From positions 1 to 32,462 of the forward strand of contig JBKJZO010000110.1 in the NCBI GenBank assembly GCA_046715235.1: 32,462 nt of DNA, read 5' to 3'. The notes under the pieces were generated by a model. The model did no database searches, was not told the origin of the DNA, and saw only the letters and a list, made by a program, of their open reading frames with translations. A program made the translations under genes and the position numbers. Position 1 is the first letter of the stretch. Every line of letters begins with the position of its first letter. This DNA comes from JBKJZO01 sp046715235 (GTDB lineage: Bacteria; Actinomycetota; Actinomycetes; BP-191). This document shows positions 6,785 through 14,726 of the stretch, in pieces.

Positions 6785-9283
6785 CTACTTCTTCCTCGGC
6801 TTCTTGTCGCCCTGCTGGTCCCCGGCAGCTGCCGTTGCCGGGGCCTGGGCCGGCGCAGTGGCCGGGGCGGTGGCGGTGGCTGTGGCTGTGGCCGTCGGCG
6901 TAACAGCAGGCGGCGTACCAGCGGCCGGTGGTGGGCACGGCGGTTGCCCCGCGACCGCAACGCACGGCGGCGGGCACGGGAGCTGACCGGGGGCCGTTCC
7001 GCATCCGACCGGTTGCAGGCCGTTGGAGACGAAGATCGTGACGACCGTCCCGACCTGGACTCTCGCGCCTGCAGCCGGCGAGGTCGCCGCGACGGTGTTG
7101 ATCGGGTAGATGCTGTTGATACGCCCGCTTGCCGACACGACCGAATTGAGCCCGGCGTCGCGCAGGATCGACCTCGCCTCATCTGGTGTCATGCCGCCGA
7201 CGGCTGGCACAGGGACCCTGATCGTCTTCAAGACCTCGGCCGGCGGAGCGACGAAGTCGCGCTCCGGCTTGCCTTCGTGGATGGCCAGCATCGTCTTCTT
7301 CCAGATGATGGCCGGGAACGTGCCGCCGAAGACCCTGGAGAAATCCTGCTCCACGCCCTCGACGTTCAGCAGCGGCTTCTTGTTCGGGGCAAGGCTGTCG
7401 CCCATCCAGACGGCGGCCGCGTAGTCCGGAGTGAAGCCAGCAAAGAAAGCGGAGGTGTAGTTCGTAGCTGACCCTGTCTTGCCTGCTGCCGGACGGCCGA
7501 TGCTCGCCCGGAAACCGGTGCCCTTGCGGCCGTCGATGACGCCCTTGAGGATGTACGCGAGTGTGTCGGCCGTCTTCTCCTTGAGCACCCGAGTGCACTG
7601 CGAACCCGGCAGCTTCAACGGCTTGCCCGTGGCGTCGAGGATCTCGAGGACTGACGTCTCGTCGCAGGCGATCCCGCGCGCCGCGACTGTGGCGTAGGCG
7701 TTCGCGACATCGATCACGCTTGTCGCCGCCGAGCCCAGCACGAAAGAGGGCTGTGTCTCGCGGGCCTTGCCGAGTGGTACTGCCGGGTTCTTGCCCATCA
7801 TCGCCCGGGCGAGCTGCACCGGCTTCTGGATGCCCGTGGCCTCCTCCAGCTGGATGAAGTAGGTGTTCACCGAATGCCAGGTGCCGCTGAGCATGTTGAA
7901 CAGACCGCTCTGGCTGTCACCCGCGTTGTGAACGTCGTAAGGGACACCGGGCAGCTTGTCGAACACCGGCGAGACGTATGTCGCCGGTGAGTGGAAAGTG
8001 GTGCCGAGCGGCATGTCCATCTCCAGTGCGGCCGCGAGTACGAAGACCTTGAAGGTCGAGCCGCCCTGCATGCCGGACTGGCCGCCGGTCGCGAGGTTGA
8101 GGGAGCGGTCGCTCTTTGGCGTGACGTTGACGGCCATCGCCCGGATGTTGCCGGTGCCCGGCTCGATGACGACGATCGCCGCGTGCGGCTCCTTGTCCTT
8201 GATGTCGGTCGACTCGAGCGCCTTGGTCGCGGCGTCCTGCACGGCGGGGTCGAGCGTGGTGCGGATCGTCAGGCCGCCGCGGAAGAACGCGTGCTCGCGC
8301 TCCTCCTTGGTCTTGCCGAGCGGGCTGCCGTCGGAGAGGAGGTACTCCTGCACGTAGTCGAGGAAGTACGGCGCGATCGACTTCTTGTTCTCCGGCTTCG
8401 GCCTGATCCGCAGGCCGAGTGGCAGCTGCGCCGCGGCGGGTGCGCTCTCCGAGTAGCAGGGTTCGATGCTCGGTTGCACGCCGGCCCTGCACGGGAAGAC
8501 TTGAGCCATCTTGCTGAGCACGAGGTTGCGCCGGGCGAGGGCCGCCTCCTTACGGTTGATGGGGTCGTAGCGGGACGGTGACTGCACCAGCCCGGCGAGA
8601 ATCGCGGACTGCGAGAGCGTGAGCCGGTCGACCGAGTTGTAGAAGTAGAACTGAGCGGCCGTGCGTACGCCGTACACGCCGTTTCCGAAGTAGGCGATGT
8701 TGAGGTAGCGCTCGAGGATCTGGTCCTTGGTGAGAGTGCGCTCGATCTCCATCGCGATGCGGGCCTCGTGCAGCTTGCGGCGCGGGGTCTGCTCGATCGC
8801 GGCGCGCTGCTGGTCCTCGGTCTGGGCCGAGTAAAGCAGCGCGTTCTTCACGTATTGCTGCGTCAGCGTCGACGCGCCTTGCTCGACCTGGCCCGACTGG
8901 CGGTTCTTCCACGCGGCCCGGACGACGCCTTTGAGGTCGAGTCCGCGGTGCTCGTAGAAGCGGGCATCCTCGATCGCCAGCAGGGCGTGGATCATCACCG
9001 GCGGGATCTTGTCGATCGTCGTCAGCAGCCGGTCCTGGCCGCTCTTGACCTCGGCGAGCAGCTTGCCGTCGGCGCGCAGGATCTTCGACGTCTGTGCGAG
9101 TGGGAAGTCGGGCAGCTCCGACGGCAGCGTGTAGTAAGCCTCGACCGTCTTGCGCGCGAGCAACCCACCGCCGCCGACTACAGGCAGTGCAAGGCCGGCT
9201 ACGAGCAGTCCCGAAATCACACTGACGGCCATGGCGAGGCCGGCTCGGGCGGCCAGTTCACTCGGTCTGCGATCGATGTCCAT
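6785..9283 (-). CDS. ponA2: Bifunctional class A penicillin-binding protein with PASTA domain (PonA2-like)
   Basis: An 832-aa protein that polymerises and crosslinks peptidoglycan outside the membrane. The TM anchor is about residues 14-36. The transglycosylase GT51 domain has catalytic Glu105 in EDARFYEHRG and GASTLTQQYVKN at 136-147. The transpeptidase domain has SxxK at Ser409-Lys412, SVN at 471-473 and KTGS at 602-605. One PASTA repeat spans about 688-755. The tail is unusual: a Cys/Pro-rich stretch (four Cys, 761-783, including CPPPC), then Thr-Ala repeats, ending in a basic KKPRKK. Start ATG 9283 has no clear Shine-Dalgarno but follows a TACCCT box by 9 nt, so a very short leader is possible. 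The neighbours whiB4 and the metallophosphoesterase match the mycobacterial ponA2 locus. Confidence 0.93.
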   Translation of the reverse strand: MDIDRRPSELAARAGLAMAVSVISGLLVAGLALPVVGGGGLLARKTVEAYYTLPSELPDFPLAQTSKILRADGKLLAEVKSGQDRLLTTIDKIPPVMIHALLAIEDARFYEHRGLDLKGVVRAAWKNRQSGQVEQGASTLTQQYVKNALLYSAQTEDQQRAAIEQTPRRKLHEARIAMEIERTLTKDQILERYLNIAYFGNGVYGVRTAAQFYFYNSVDRLTLSQSAILAGLVQSPSRYDPINRKEAALARRNLVLSKMAQVFPCRAGVQPSIEPCYSESAPAAAQLPLGLRIRPKPENKKSIAPYFLDYVQEYLLSDGSPLGKTKEEREHAFFRGGLTIRTTLDPAVQDAATKALESTDIKDKEPHAAIVVIEPGTGNIRAMAVNVTPKSDRSLNLATGGQSGMQGGSTFKVFVLAAALEMDMPLGTTFHSPATYVSPVFDKLPGVPYDVHNAGDSQSGLFNMLSGTWHSVNTYFIQLEEATGIQKPVQLARAMMGKNPAVPLGKARETQPSFVLGSAATSVIDVANAYATVAARGIACDETSVLEILDATGKPLKLPGSQCTRVLKEKTADTLAYILKGVIDGRKGTGFRASIGRPAAGKTGSATNYTSAFFAGFTPDYAAAVWMGDSLAPNKKPLLNVEGVEQDFSRVFGGTFPAIIWKKTMLAIHEGKPERDFVAPPAEVLKTIRVPVPAVGGMTPDEARSILRDAGLNSVVSASGRINSIYPINTVAATSPAAGARVQVGTVVTIFVSNGLQPVGCGTAPGQLPCPPPCVAVAGQPPCPPPAAGTPPAVTPTATATATATAPATAPAQAPATAAAGDQQGDKKPRKK

Positions 9284-9363
9284 GGGCTCATCAGGGTACT
9301 TGAGGCCGTTCGGAGCAGTGGGTGACCGGCCGAGTGGACGCAGATCGGGTGTATCTACGCCGA

Positions 9364-9415
9364 ATGAGGCCCCTCATGGGCATTGAGGACCAGACCTAAA
9401 CCACCCTCAAGGGTG
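9364..9415. promoter_or_regulatory. Two 14-bp palindromes in the ponA2/whiB4 divergent promoter region
   Basis: The 208-bp gap between the divergent ponA2 and whiB4 genes contains ATGAGGCCCCTCAT (9364-9377) and CACCCTCAAGGGTG (9402-9415). Each has 6-bp perfect arms around a 2-bp centre, and the centres are 38 bp apart. The two differ in sequence, so they may bind different proteins. They are candidate operators for one or both genes; the regulator is not known. Confidence 0.4.
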
Positions 9416-9491
9416 ATGTTCGGCGAGGCCGCGCATTCGTACGGTGACACAGAGCGATTGACGGACCACCGAAATCTGGGGAACGGTGACC

Positions 9492-9770
9492 ATGGAGTGG
9501 ACAGCACAGGCGGCGTGTCGCGAAAGCGACCCGGACGAACTCTTCGTCCAGGGGGCGGCGCAGAACCGGGTGAAGAGCACCTGCTTCGGCTGCGTTGTTC
9601 GCACGGAGTGCCTCAGTGATGCACTCGACAACAGGACGGAGTTCGGCGTCTGGGGCGGGATGACCGAACGTGAGCGGCGGGCACTGCTCCGGCAGCGGCC
9701 CAACGTTGGGTCCTGGAAGGCGCTGCTCGAAGCTGCGAAGGAAGAACACCAACTCGAGCGCACTGGCTGA
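9492..9770 (+). CDS. whiB4: WhiB-family iron-sulfur regulator, WhiB4-like
   Basis: A 92-aa Wbl protein. ATG 9492 is preferred over the in-frame GTG 9486, because GGGGAA at 9478-9483 gives an 8-nt spacer. Four cysteines, Cys9, Cys31, Cys34 and Cys40 (C-x21-C-x2-C-x5-C), bind a [4Fe-4S] cluster. GVWGG at residues 52-56 and a basic tail (ERRALLRQRP) follow for sigma/DNA contact. The segment DELFVQGAAQNRVK is typical of WhiB4, and divergence from ponA2 is the conserved WhiB4 context. In mycobacteria WhiB4 is an oxygen/redox-responsive regulator of antioxidant and beta-lactam responses; the same role here is inferred. Confidence 0.92.
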   Translation: MEWTAQAACRESDPDELFVQGAAQNRVKSTCFGCVVRTECLSDALDNRTEFGVWGGMTERERRALLRQRPNVGSWKALLEAAKEEHQLERTG

Positions 9771-9813
9771 AAGACGAAGTACGCGCGGCCGGCTGGGGGG
9801 CAGGCCGCGTGAG

Positions 9814-9885
9814 CTCACCGGGGGGTGAGTGCGCTAGCTCACCGGGGGGTGAGTGCGCTACCTCACCGGGGGGTGAGTGCACCAA
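9814..9885. repeat. Three tandem 24-bp repeats, each a hairpin
   Basis: Three head-to-tail copies of a 24-bp unit (9814-9837, 9838-9861, 9862-9885) lie between whiB4 and the LD-carboxypeptidase gene. Each carries CTCACC-GGGG-GGTGAG, a 6-bp perfect stem with a 4-nt loop, followed by a TGCGCTAG-type linker. Copies differ only in the last bases of the linker. A further GTGAGCTCAC palindrome overlaps the left edge (9809-9818). There are no unique spacers, so it is not CRISPR. It may be a multi-hairpin terminator or attenuator after whiB4, a variable-number repeat, or a cluster of binding sites. Confidence 0.85.
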
Positions 9886-9990
9886 GGGGGCATGGGGACC
9901 TGATTGCGGGTGGCGAGCCGGAGACGGCACGTCACCCGCATCTTGGTTTTCTGAGAGGCGCGTCGGACTGCGGCCCGGTTAGATCCGTAG

Positions 9991-11034
9991 ATGCGCCCGA
10001 CGTTCACTCCCTCGCCGCCAGTGTCGCCGGGGGACCGGGTTGCCGTCGTCTCCCCTTCCTGGGCGGGCCCGGGAGCCTTCCCGCAGGTCCACGAGCTGGC
10101 GATGCGGCGCCTGCGCGAGGACGTCGGGGTCGAGCCGGTCGAATACCCGACGACTCGGCAAGTCGGTGCGCCCGCGCGTGATCGTGCGCGCGACCTCATG
10201 GCTGCTTACGCCGACCGCACAGTTCGTGCGGTGATGGCGTCAATCGGTGGTGACGACCAGATCACCGTTTTGCCATACCTCGACCCGGCAGTTTTCCGAG
10301 CCGACCCGAAGCCCTACTTCGGCTACAGCGACAACACCAACATTCTCAACTGGCTGTGGAACCTCGGCGTGCCCGGTTATCACGGCGGCTCGACGATGGT
10401 TCACCTGGGCCGGCCGGTCGCGGTGCATCCGGTCTCGGTCGGCTCGCTCCGGGCCGCCTTGTTCGCTCAGGGACCGGTGCAACTGCACGAGGTGGATTCA
10501 TTCAGTGAAGACGAGGTGCCGTGGGACAGTCCGGGCGTCCTGGACAGGGAGCCGGCGAGCCAGCCCGGCAGCGGGTGGACTTGGCACCAGCCGACGTCCG
10601 TCGTGTCCGGGCCGACGTGGGGCGGCAACCTCGAGATCCTGCATTGGAACTTGGCCGCCGGGCGCTGGATTCGACCGGTGCAGGACTACGCGGGCTGTGT
10701 CCTCTTGCTCGAGACGTCGGAGGAGATGCCGAGCGCCGTTGAGGTGTTCCGCATGCTGCGCGATGCCGGTGAGCGCGGGCTGCTCGCGCAGTTCCCCGCC
10801 GTCGTTGTCGGGCGGCCGAAGGCGACAAACTTGGAGCGACCTGTTCCGGCTGATGAGCGCGAGCGATACCGCCGCGATCAGCGCGACGCGGTGCTGACAG
10901 CGTTCGGTCACTACAGCCCCGACGCGATGATCGTGTTTGACGTGGACATCGGGCACACCGACCCGCAATGGGTCGTCCCTTATGGCGGTGACCTCACGGT
11001 CGACGGCCCAGGTCGCCGGCTGTCCATTCCGTAG
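9991..11034 (+). CDS. LD-carboxypeptidase family protein (peptidase S66, LdcA/MccF-like)
   Basis: A 347-aa serine peptidase of family S66, cytoplasmic (no signal). The likely triad is Ser113 in GYSDNTN, Glu215 in GGNLEIL and His322 in DIGHTDPQW, in the order Ser-Glu-His as in LdcA and MccF. LdcA enzymes remove the terminal D-Ala from recycled muropeptides; MccF enzymes cleave the microcin C toxin and related acyl-sulfamoyl adenylates. The long Trp-rich loop (residues 165-215) is closer to the MccF-like branch. ATG 9991 has no Shine-Dalgarno, and TAGATC lies 5 nt upstream, so transcription may be leaderless. It is not part of the mycobacterial whiB4 neighbourhood. Confidence 0.85.
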   Translation: MRPTFTPSPPVSPGDRVAVVSPSWAGPGAFPQVHELAMRRLREDVGVEPVEYPTTRQVGAPARDRARDLMAAYADRTVRAVMASIGGDDQITVLPYLDPAVFRADPKPYFGYSDNTNILNWLWNLGVPGYHGGSTMVHLGRPVAVHPVSVGSLRAALFAQGPVQLHEVDSFSEDEVPWDSPGVLDREPASQPGSGWTWHQPTSVVSGPTWGGNLEILHWNLAAGRWIRPVQDYAGCVLLLETSEEMPSAVEVFRMLRDAGERGLLAQFPAVVVGRPKATNLERPVPADERERYRRDQRDAVLTAFGHYSPDAMIVFDVDIGHTDPQWVVPYGGDLTVDGPGRRLSIP

Positions 11035-11058
11035 CGGTGTTTTTGCGCAGTGCCCCGG

Positions 11059-12198
11059 TCAGCGGGTTGCGGCGAGTGCCTCGCCGATACGACGCAGCGC
11101 ATCGAGGTCGTGTACGTCGGTTGCCATCGCATCGACCTCGGCGACCGGAACGCGGGGGGACGTGCCGACGAAACCCGAGATCTCCTGCTGCTCGCGTTCG
11201 GCGATGCGGACCCGATCTGCGTGCACGAGAAGTGCGGCCCGGGCGATTGGTTCGATGCCGCGCTCGGCGAGTGTCTCGGCGGCGGCGATGGAGCGTTCGG
11301 CAGTGAGCTCGGAGGCCGCCGTACGGTGCACGCGGTTGATGACCAGGCCGGCAAGTGGCATCCGCTCGCTCGAGAGCCGCTCCACGAAGTACGCCGCCTC
11401 GCGCAGCGCGGCCGGCTCCGGCGCGGCGACGACCACGAACGACGTACCGCTCGCCTTGAGCAGCGTGTAGGTCTGCTGCGCGCGTTCGCGGAAGCCGCCG
11501 AACGTGGACTCGCTCGCCGCGAGGAAGTTGCTCACGTCACGCATCAGCTCCGCGCCGGTGATCTTGCCGAGCACGCCGGTGAAGATGCCGACACCCGCGC
11601 TGAACACCTTCATGTACGCGCGGCCGCCCATCTTCGCGGGCGCGAGCAACAGGCGCATCATGCGGCCCTCGAGGAAGCTCGAAACCCGCTCGGGCGCGTC
11701 GAGGAAGTCGAGCGCGCTTCGGGTCGGCGGGGTGTCGACGACGATCAGATCCCAGTTGCCCTCGGCGTGCAGCTGGCCGAGTTTCTCCATCGCCATGTAC
11801 TCCTGCGTTCCGGCGAGGGAGCCGGAAAGGCTTTGGTAGAACGGATTCGCGAGAATCTGCTCGGCCTTCTCCGGCGTCGCATGCGTCACCACGATGTCGT
11901 CGAACGTGCGCTTCATGTCGAGCATCATCGCGTGCAGCTCGCCGCCGTCAGCACCGGCTTCCTCGACAATTCGCGGCACGTTGTCGAGCTCCGACAGACC
12001 GAGTGACTGGGCGAGCCTGCGGGCCGGATCGATAGTGAGTACGACGACCCGCCGGCCCCGCTCGGCAGCCCGAAGCGCAAGCGCCGCCGAGACCGTCGTC
12101 TTGCCGACGCCGCCTGAACCGCAGCAGACGATGATCCCGGCGCTGTCGAGGATCGCGTCGACGTCCAGCGTCGGTGACGAGCGGATCGCGGCGCTCAT
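11059..12198 (-). CDS. ArsA/Get3-like ATPase, second gene of pair (Rv3680-like)
   Basis: A 379-aa P-loop ATPase of the ArsA/GET3 (SIMIBI) class with a deviant Walker A GSGGVGKTT at residues 27-35, switch-type DPARRL after the first beta-hairpin, and a VVDTPPTRSALDF segment like Get3 switch II. The start ATG 12198 overlaps the stop of the upstream ATPase gene by ATGA, and GAGGAG lies 5-6 nt upstream. In mycobacteria the Rv3679/Rv3680 pair forms a complex linked to redox/glycerol metabolism and envelope tolerance. The old label of anion-transporting ATPase is not supported by any arsenic genes here. The gene end is 24 bp from the convergent LD-carboxypeptidase. Confidence 0.88.
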   Translation of the reverse strand: MSAAIRSSPTLDVDAILDSAGIIVCCGSGGVGKTTVSAALALRAAERGRRVVVLTIDPARRLAQSLGLSELDNVPRIVEEAGADGGELHAMMLDMKRTFDDIVVTHATPEKAEQILANPFYQSLSGSLAGTQEYMAMEKLGQLHAEGNWDLIVVDTPPTRSALDFLDAPERVSSFLEGRMMRLLLAPAKMGGRAYMKVFSAGVGIFTGVLGKITGAELMRDVSNFLAASESTFGGFRERAQQTYTLLKASGTSFVVVAAPEPAALREAAYFVERLSSERMPLAGLVINRVHRTAASELTAERSIAAAETLAERGIEPIARAALLVHADRVRIAEREQQEISGFVGTSPRVPVAEVDAMATDVHDLDALRRIGEALAATR

Positions 12199-13196
12199 GA
12201 TTGCTCCTCGATCGCATCGGCGAGTCGTCGGAGCGCGCCCGCCCGCAACCGTTCGGGCACGAGCGGCACGTCGTACATCGGGAGGCCGGTCTCGCTGAGC
12301 TCCTCGCGTTCGGCGTCCTGCAGCGCGATCCGCTGCGCGTGTTCAGTCGCCTCCTGCGATAGCGCCGCTACGACCTTGGCGCTGACGTCGAGACCCCCGG
12401 CGTTGAGCCCCGATCGCAGTGCGGCGTCATCGAGGGCGCCCTTGGCGGCCTGCCGCAGCGACGCGTCCTCGAAGTGCTGCTCGCGAACCATGTTCACCAG
12501 GATCGCACCGACGGGCATCCCCGCCGCGTGCAGCGCGTCGATGCCGTCGAGTGTCTCCTGCACCGGCATCTCCTCGAGCAACGTGACCAGGTGCACCGCC
12601 GTCAGGGGTGAGTGCAGCAGCGCCATGACGCCGTCGGCCTGCTTGCGGATCGGGCCGGTCTTTGCCAGTCCGGCCACTTCGTCGGAGACGTTGAGGAAGC
12701 GCACGATCCGGCCGGTGGGTGGCGCGTCGACGACGACGGAGTCGTACACGTAGCGGCCGTGTTCCTTGCGGCGGACCGCCTCCTTTACCTTGCCGATGAG
12801 CAGCACATCGCGGAGTCCGGGGGCGATCGTCGTCGCGAAGTCGATGGCGCCGAGCTTGCGCAGCATCCGGCCGGCACGGCCGAGGTTGTAGAACAGCTCG
12901 AGGTATTCCATCAGCGCGTACTCGGGGTCGATCGCGAGTGCGACAACCTCGCCATCGTCGAGAGTGGCGACGCGGCGTTCGGTGTAGCCGAGCGGCGAGA
13001 TGTTGAAAAGGCCAGCGATCCCCTGGCGGCTCTCCACCTCAGCGAGAAGAACTCGCTTGCCCTCATCGGCGAGCGCGACCGCGAGAGCGGCGGCAACAGT
13101 TGTCTTGCCGGTGCCGCCTTTGCCCGTTACGACATGCAGCCGGACACCGGGGAAGAAGGGCACCGGCAAAAGGTACCGGGAGATTGAGCGCGTCAC
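12195..13196 (-). CDS. ArsA/Get3-like ATPase, first gene of pair (Rv3679-like)
   Basis: A 333-aa P-loop ATPase with Walker A GKGGTGKTT at residues 25-33 and VVDAPPTGRIVRFL, the partner of the next gene. ELFYNLGRAGRMLRKLGAID and TIAPGLRDVLLIGKVKE match the mycobacterial Rv3679 group. The frame stays open upstream to 13970 but that stretch is antisense to the GGDEF gene. The start is uncertain: GTG 13196 gives an N-terminus of family-like length, but its GGGAGG touches the start codon; GTG 13163 and ATG 13226 are alternatives. It is divergent from the diguanylate cyclase, with only about 28 bp between the chosen starts, so the promoters must overlap. Confidence 0.88.
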   Translation of the reverse strand: MTRSISRYLLPVPFFPGVRLHVVTGKGGTGKTTVAAALAVALADEGKRVLLAEVESRQGIAGLFNISPLGYTERRVATLDDGEVVALAIDPEYALMEYLELFYNLGRAGRMLRKLGAIDFATTIAPGLRDVLLIGKVKEAVRRKEHGRYVYDSVVVDAPPTGRIVRFLNVSDEVAGLAKTGPIRKQADGVMALLHSPLTAVHLVTLLEEMPVQETLDGIDALHAAGMPVGAILVNMVREQHFEDASLRQAAKGALDDAALRSGLNAGGLDVSAKVVAALSQEATEHAQRIALQDAEREELSETGLPMYDVPLVPERLRAGALRRLADAIEEQS

Positions 13197-13224
13197 CTCC
13201 CGGTCTTGAGGTCGTTGAAGGAGC

Positions 13225-14067
13225 ATGCTTGGAGATGTGACCGCGCGCCGTGGGCTCCGCGCCAAGAACAACGCTGCGGTCATTGACCTGAACGCCCGCG
13301 GCTCGTCCCTCGAGGCGGAGGCGCGCAGCTGGCTCGCGGAAGCGGCCGCGTTGCCGGACCCGGCGAGCATGCCCCCTGCGATGTACGCCGTGCTGGCCGA
13401 CATGCGTATGCCCGACCGCGTGCGGCAGCTCTCGTGTTTGCGCCCCGATCTGATCGGCGAGCTGGTCGCTGGGGGGGTGCCCACGGGGCGCGCAGACGAG
13501 CTCTGGGACCTGATGGTCTGGGTGGCTGCATCGCGCAGCGAGGCAGGTCTTCGGGACGAGCTCATGGCGCTCGCGCGCACCGACCCGCTGACCGGCCTGC
13601 TCAACCGGCGGGGTCTCGAGGAGGTCCTCGAGCGCGAGACGGCGCGCATCCGGCGTACCGGCGGCTCGGTCTGCCTCGCCCTGATTGACCTCGACCACTT
13701 CAAGGAGCTCAACGACACCCGCGGCCACGCCGCCGGAGACAAGGCGCTGCGCGACATTGGCGAGTTGCTGACGCGCTGCCTGCGCGCCAACGATGCCGCG
13801 GGCAGGTGGGGCGGCGACGAATTCGCCGTCGTTTTCGCCGGGCTGCCCGACGACTGCGCCAGGGACGTCATCGACCGGTTGCGCTCGACCGTCAACCACC
13901 CGTCCAACGTCCGGCGGTCGCGCGCGAAGCTGGCGTTCAGCGCGGGCGTCGCGATGCTCGACGACTCCAAGGCGCAACCGGCCGCGCTGATGGACCTGGC
14001 CGACCGCGCGCTCTACAAGGCGAAAGGCGCGGGCGGCGGCTGCACGTCCATCCACGGCGCCGCATAG
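13225..14067 (+). CDS. GGDEF diguanylate cyclase
   Basis: A 280-aa protein expected to make cyclic di-GMP from two GTP. Residues 1-115 are a helical N-terminal region with no recognised sensor domain. The GGDEF domain begins at TDPLTGLLNRRG (119-130). The metal/substrate site DLDHFKELND (155-164), the catalytic GGDEF (196-200) and the allosteric I-site RxxD (Arg187-Asp190, five residues before GGDEF) are all intact, so an active, product-inhibited enzyme is predicted. No EAL domain or TM segment is present. The start is ATG 13225 (AAGGAG ends only one base upstream) or GTG 13237. The MOSC gene starts 2 bp after the stop. It is absent from the corresponding mycobacterial block. Confidence 0.92.
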   Translation: MLGDVTARRGLRAKNNAAVIDLNARGSSLEAEARSWLAEAAALPDPASMPPAMYAVLADMRMPDRVRQLSCLRPDLIGELVAGGVPTGRADELWDLMVWVAASRSEAGLRDELMALARTDPLTGLLNRRGLEEVLERETARIRRTGGSVCLALIDLDHFKELNDTRGHAAGDKALRDIGELLTRCLRANDAAGRWGGDEFAVVFAGLPDDCARDVIDRLRSTVNHPSNVRRSRAKLAFSAGVAMLDDSKAQPAALMDLADRALYKAKGAGGGCTSIHGAA

Positions 14068-14069
14068 CG

Positions 14070-14630
14070 ATGGCCAGCCCGGTAAACACAGGCACGGTCA
14101 CGGCGGTCTGCGCGAGCCCGACCCACACCATGTCGAAGCCGGTACAGCCGGCCATCAGGCTCATAGCTGGGTACGGCGTCGAGGGCGACGCGCACGCGGG
14201 CGCGACGGTGAAGCACCGCTCGCGAGTAGGCAAGGGCAGCGCCGACCCACCGAATCTCCGCCAGGTGCACCTGATCCACTCCGAGCTGCATGACGAGCTC
14301 GTCGCGGCGGGCTACGTGGTTTCCGCTGGTGTGATGGGCGAGAACGTAACGACGCAGGGGGTCGACCTGCTCGCGCTGCCTGCCGGCACGCGGCTGATCC
14401 TCGGGCCGGCTGCGGTCGTCGAGATCACCGGGTTGCGCAACCCGTGCACCCAACTCGACGGCATCCAGCAGGGCCTGATGAAAGCGGTCCTCGACCACGA
14501 CGCGAACGGGGAGCTCGTGCGGAAGGCGGGCGTGATGAGCGTGGTGCTCGAAGGCGGCGAGGTACGCGCGGGCGACGAGATTGGTGTCGAGCTGCCGGCC
14601 GAACCGCACGCGCGGCTCCAGCCCGTCTGA
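14070..14630 (+). CDS. MOSC domain protein (YiiM-like)
   Basis: A 186-aa protein; ATG 14070 lies 2 bp after the GGDEF stop, so the two are probably cotranscribed. MOSC domains are the sulfur-carrier/molybdenum-cofactor binding fold of MOCOS, mARC and YiiM/YuaD. The conserved elements are GVEGDAHAG (36-44), GVMGENVTTQG (87-97), and the conserved Cys126 in GLRNPCTQLD. Single-domain MOSC proteins such as YiiM reduce N-hydroxylated bases or bind Moco; which applies here cannot be told. No molybdopterin synthesis genes lie nearby. Pairing with a diguanylate cyclase is unusual. Confidence 0.87.
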   Translation: MASPVNTGTVTAVCASPTHTMSKPVQPAIRLIAGYGVEGDAHAGATVKHRSRVGKGSADPPNLRQVHLIHSELHDELVAAGYVVSAGVMGENVTTQGVDLLALPAGTRLILGPAAVVEITGLRNPCTQLDGIQQGLMKAVLDHDANGELVRKAGVMSVVLEGGEVRAGDEIGVELPAEPHARLQPV

Positions 14631-14726
14631 CCGTCCCAGTCTTCGGCGCTGTGCAGCATCCGGCGTGATCTTTGCCCTCGGGCGGTCATTCGGGCAATGA
14701 CGTGGGCCGTAGAATTGGCGCTCGAC

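Noticed and set aside
9814..9885. Possible CRISPR array
   Set aside because: The 24-bp units are contiguous and have no unique spacers between them; no cas genes are present.
11059..13196. Arsenite efflux system (ArsA pair)
   Set aside because: No arsB, arsD or arsR is present; the pair matches the mycobacterial Rv3679/Rv3680 ATPases, which are not arsenic pumps.
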